Shown: piece by piece, positions 61,766 through 64,000 of the stretch | Position numbering within the stretch: position 1 is the first letter of the stretch | Layout: the number at the start of each line of letters is the position of its first letter | Assembly (NCBI RefSeq): GCF_905220365.1 | Contig: NC_061138.1 | Location: forward strand, 13,051,814 to 13,115,813 | Reading direction: 5' to 3' | Origin: Vanessa cardui | Lineage: Eukaryota > Arthropoda > Insecta > Lepidoptera > Nymphalidae | DNA: 64,000 nucleotides | Notes under the pieces: generated by a model | What the model saw: the letters and a program-made list of their open reading frames with translations, nothing else | What the model was told of the DNA's origin: nothing | Databases searched by the model: none | Position numbers and translations under genes: made by a program

Positions 61766-61999
61766 TATTACAGCCGTTTAGATACAACATCTATCTAGCT
61801 AGACTGATGTATTTCTTGATTTACAACTCTTAAATAACGAAAGTTGTATTTCATTTGCTATCTGTCGAATTATTTGCGTAAATGACAAGTTTTAGCTAAT
61901 TTCGTCTGAAGCTGACGTAGATCAGTCTCTCCGTTTCTTCGTATTCAAATAATAAATTTTATGCTTAAACGTTTATGTTGGAATATAATATTGTGGTAA

Positions 62000-62240
62000 T
62001 AAATAAATAAATAAATATGAGACATCACATACTTTACTCTGATCCCAATGTAAGTAGCTAAAGCACTTGTGTTATGGAAATCTGGAGTAACGACGGTACC
62101 ACAAACACCCAGACCCAAGACAATATAGAAAACTAATGATATTCTACATTGGCTCGGCCGGAAATTGAACTCAGGACCGCGGAGTGGTGTACCCATGAAA
62201 ACCGGTTTACACACCACTCGACCACGTAGGTAATACGTCA
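62000..62240 (-). repeat. tRNA-derived SINE (family 2), antisense
   Basis: AATAAATAAATAAATATGAG tail, CCCAATGTAAGTAGCTAAAG and ACCACAAACACCCAGACCCA body, and CCGGTTTACACACCACTCGA head. It serves as the complete comparison for the shortened copy at 17255. Confidence 0.88.
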
Positions 62241-62244
62241 TGGC

Positions 62245-63210
62245 TGGCTGTTAGGTCCTTCTATTTACTATTGTAAGTGCTCATGAACAATTCCAATACT
62301 TGAGATTTCTTTTAAGATATTTTAAAGACTAAAAGCGCCAACCTTGGAATCCATGATGTAACATCTCCTGCACGTGTTAGTATCCTACACGTGTGATCTA
62401 GTTACGTGCGTATACTGTCTCCCTCGTCCTTCGAAGAGGTGGTCCAATGTGGACCAGTATGGACACTCATTGGTCGTATTGTGTCATCGGCTGCCAATGA
62501 TCATTCAGCTTACATACAAAAAATAATTTTATCCGTAATTTGAATTTAGAATGTAAGATTGTATATGGTACCATTTTAATATAGCAAGTGCACTGTTAAC
62601 GTTTGTGTCGTAGTCGGTTAAGACTAACATATATTAAAGGATTTTCATACTTTACCTTCTCTTATTAACCTGACGGGGAGTAGGCGCTCATTAAGCGCCC
62701 ATGCTTCTACATTAAATTAATTAAAACGTAGAACTTTGCAAGCTCGTTATGCAGTATAAGCACTAAATGAAGATTATGAAATAGAGATGCATAATAAAAG
62801 CTTGTTTATAAAAGCTATTTGTATTGAATGATATGCCTTCGGAATTGAGCATTGTCGACTTAAAAGTGCTTGGAAGATTGCTTCTGTTTGCTAAATTCGC
62901 GACTTATATTATTCAAAGATATATTCAATAGTTGCACAATATAATTTCTAAACTTAAATTCCAATATAACAGTCAAATAACAGTTCACACATTTCAAAGC
63001 TATTGACGTTTTTGAATATGATTTTGAGTGTAGTTTTTTAATTTACTTCAGTGTCTTCTATTGTTAATAAATATTTCTAACAAAGTGTTATAAAATAACG
63101 ATTTGACTTGCTAATAAAACTAACAACTTTAAAGTTTAATTTTTATCTTAATGTTTAACTACTTTAAGCAAAAGTAAAAAAATAAAGTCATAACCCGTTA
63201 ATTTCGCACT
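62245..63210. other. non-coding
   Basis: No gene or repeat recognised. Confidence 0.4.
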
Positions 63211-63212
63211 GG

Positions 63213-63452
63213 TGTGAGATGGCCCAGGGGTTAGAACGCGTGCATCTTAACCGATGATTGCGGGTTCAAACCCAGGCAAGCACCGCTGATTTATGTGCTT
63301 AATTTGTCTTTATAATTCATCTCGTGCTCAGCGGTGATGGAAAACATCGTGAGGAAACTTGCATGTGACAAATTTCATATAAATTCTGCCACATGAGTAT
63401 TCCACCAACCCGCATTGGAACAGCGTGGTGGAATATGTTCCAAACCTTCCCC
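63213..63452 (+). repeat. tRNA-derived SINE (family 1)
   Basis: GAGATGGCCCAGGGGTTAGA to GAATATGTTCCAAACCTTCC. The usual GGAGGCC end is replaced at about 63453 by LINE coding sequence. Confidence 0.88.
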
Positions 63453-64000
63453 TCATAGCTCCAGGACATCATTACGCGAAAAATTTAAAGAAATAGGTGT
63501 ATTAACGGCTGTTTCACAATATATTTATGATAATAAAATCTTTATACAAAAGAATATTAAAAATTATTCTATCAATGCTGATGTACATACTATTAATACA
63601 AGAAATAAGAATAAACTTGTAACCCCCAGTTTCCGTTTGCATACGGTAAATAGAACGTTTTTGGGCAATGGTATACGCATATATAATAAGATACCGGAAA
63701 ATATAATCAATTTACCATTTTCAAAATTTAAAAAATATTATTAAGACTAAATTAATAAATAAATCATACTATTCATTAAAAGAGTACTTTTCAGAAAGAA
63801 ACGCCTGGAGTTAGGCTCGGGTTCCATGATAGGACGCTAATTACTGTCAATAACAGCATTGTAAATGTGTTTATTTGAAAAGAGCAACTATGCGAGTTTC
63901 TTGCCGTTTCTTCTCGCTAGAAGCTGCTTTCCGAAACGGTGGTAGTATTTGATTATTGACGATTCAAAAACGCTTCATTGTGAAGTTTACTTGAATAAAA
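63453..64000 (+). mobile_element. 5'-truncated LINE, C-terminal ORF end and 3' UTR
   Basis: Reads SRTSLREKFKEIGVLTAVSQ, INTRNKNKLVTPSFRLHTVN and NGIRIYNKIPENIINLPFSK to TAA at 63744. This is the C-terminal end seen in many arthropod CR1/Jockey-like reverse transcriptase ORFs. The 3' UTR (GAGCAACTATGCGAGTTTCT, CGAAACGGTGGTAGTATTTG) reaches the window end at GAATAAAA. The frame is joined to the upstream SINE, giving a chance 109-codon fusion from 63415. The fragment at 55061 is a sister copy. Confidence 0.8.

Noticed and set aside
1..64000. CRISPR arrays, operons, phage or bacterial mobile elements
   Set aside because: None seen. The sequence is eukaryotic, with spliced genes and SINE/LINE repeats; the multiple short repeats are dispersed, not regularly spaced.

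Overview
This is about 64 kb of AT-rich eukaryotic nuclear DNA, almost certainly from a lepidopteran and probably a butterfly. The genes are split by GT/AG introns. The spaces are packed with repeats of lepidopteran type: tRNA-derived SINEs, RTE-like and other non-LTR LINE ends, a Helitron ending in CTAG, a mariner, and several MITE-like inverted-repeat elements. There is no sign of operons, CRISPR arrays or other prokaryotic features.

Layout. 1-13.3 kb is mostly non-coding (a dead mariner, a SINE, old repeats) with a few unrecognised open frames, and probably lies upstream of or inside an intron of the next gene. 13.36-21.67 kb (+) is the last third of SMG1, the PIKK kinase of nonsense-mediated mRNA decay, in 14 exons ending in a clear FATC domain. 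25.64-32.40 kb (-) is a complete TMF1 golgin gene in 10 exons (1147 codons) that converges on SMG1. 32.8 and 34.6 kb carry two identical intron-containing tRNA-Ile(UAU) genes in inverted orientation. 37.29-43.88 kb (-) is a complete six-exon TVP23 gene (211 codons), a Golgi membrane protein, with a nearly full-length RTE LINE in its third coding-exon/fourth coding-exon intron. 44.98-45.34 kb (+) is the first coding exon of a ZNRF1/2-type E3 ubiquitin ligase, head-to-head with TVP23. 45.4-64 kb is intronic or intergenic, with one or two possible first exons and a dense cluster of SINE and LINE fragments.

The genes are housekeeping genes (RNA surveillance, Golgi tethering and trafficking, ubiquitin ligation) with no obvious joint pathway, apart from TMF1 and TVP23 both acting at the Golgi. 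The most unusual points are an SMG1 splice acceptor that seems to lie in an antisense SINE, a patch of extremely GC-rich exons spanning the facing ends of SMG1 and TMF1, the identical inverted tRNA pair, several long inverted repeats, and a nearly intact RTE. I found no clear case of a wholly new biological system. All splice junctions were derived by eye from phase, splice-site consensus and family similarity.
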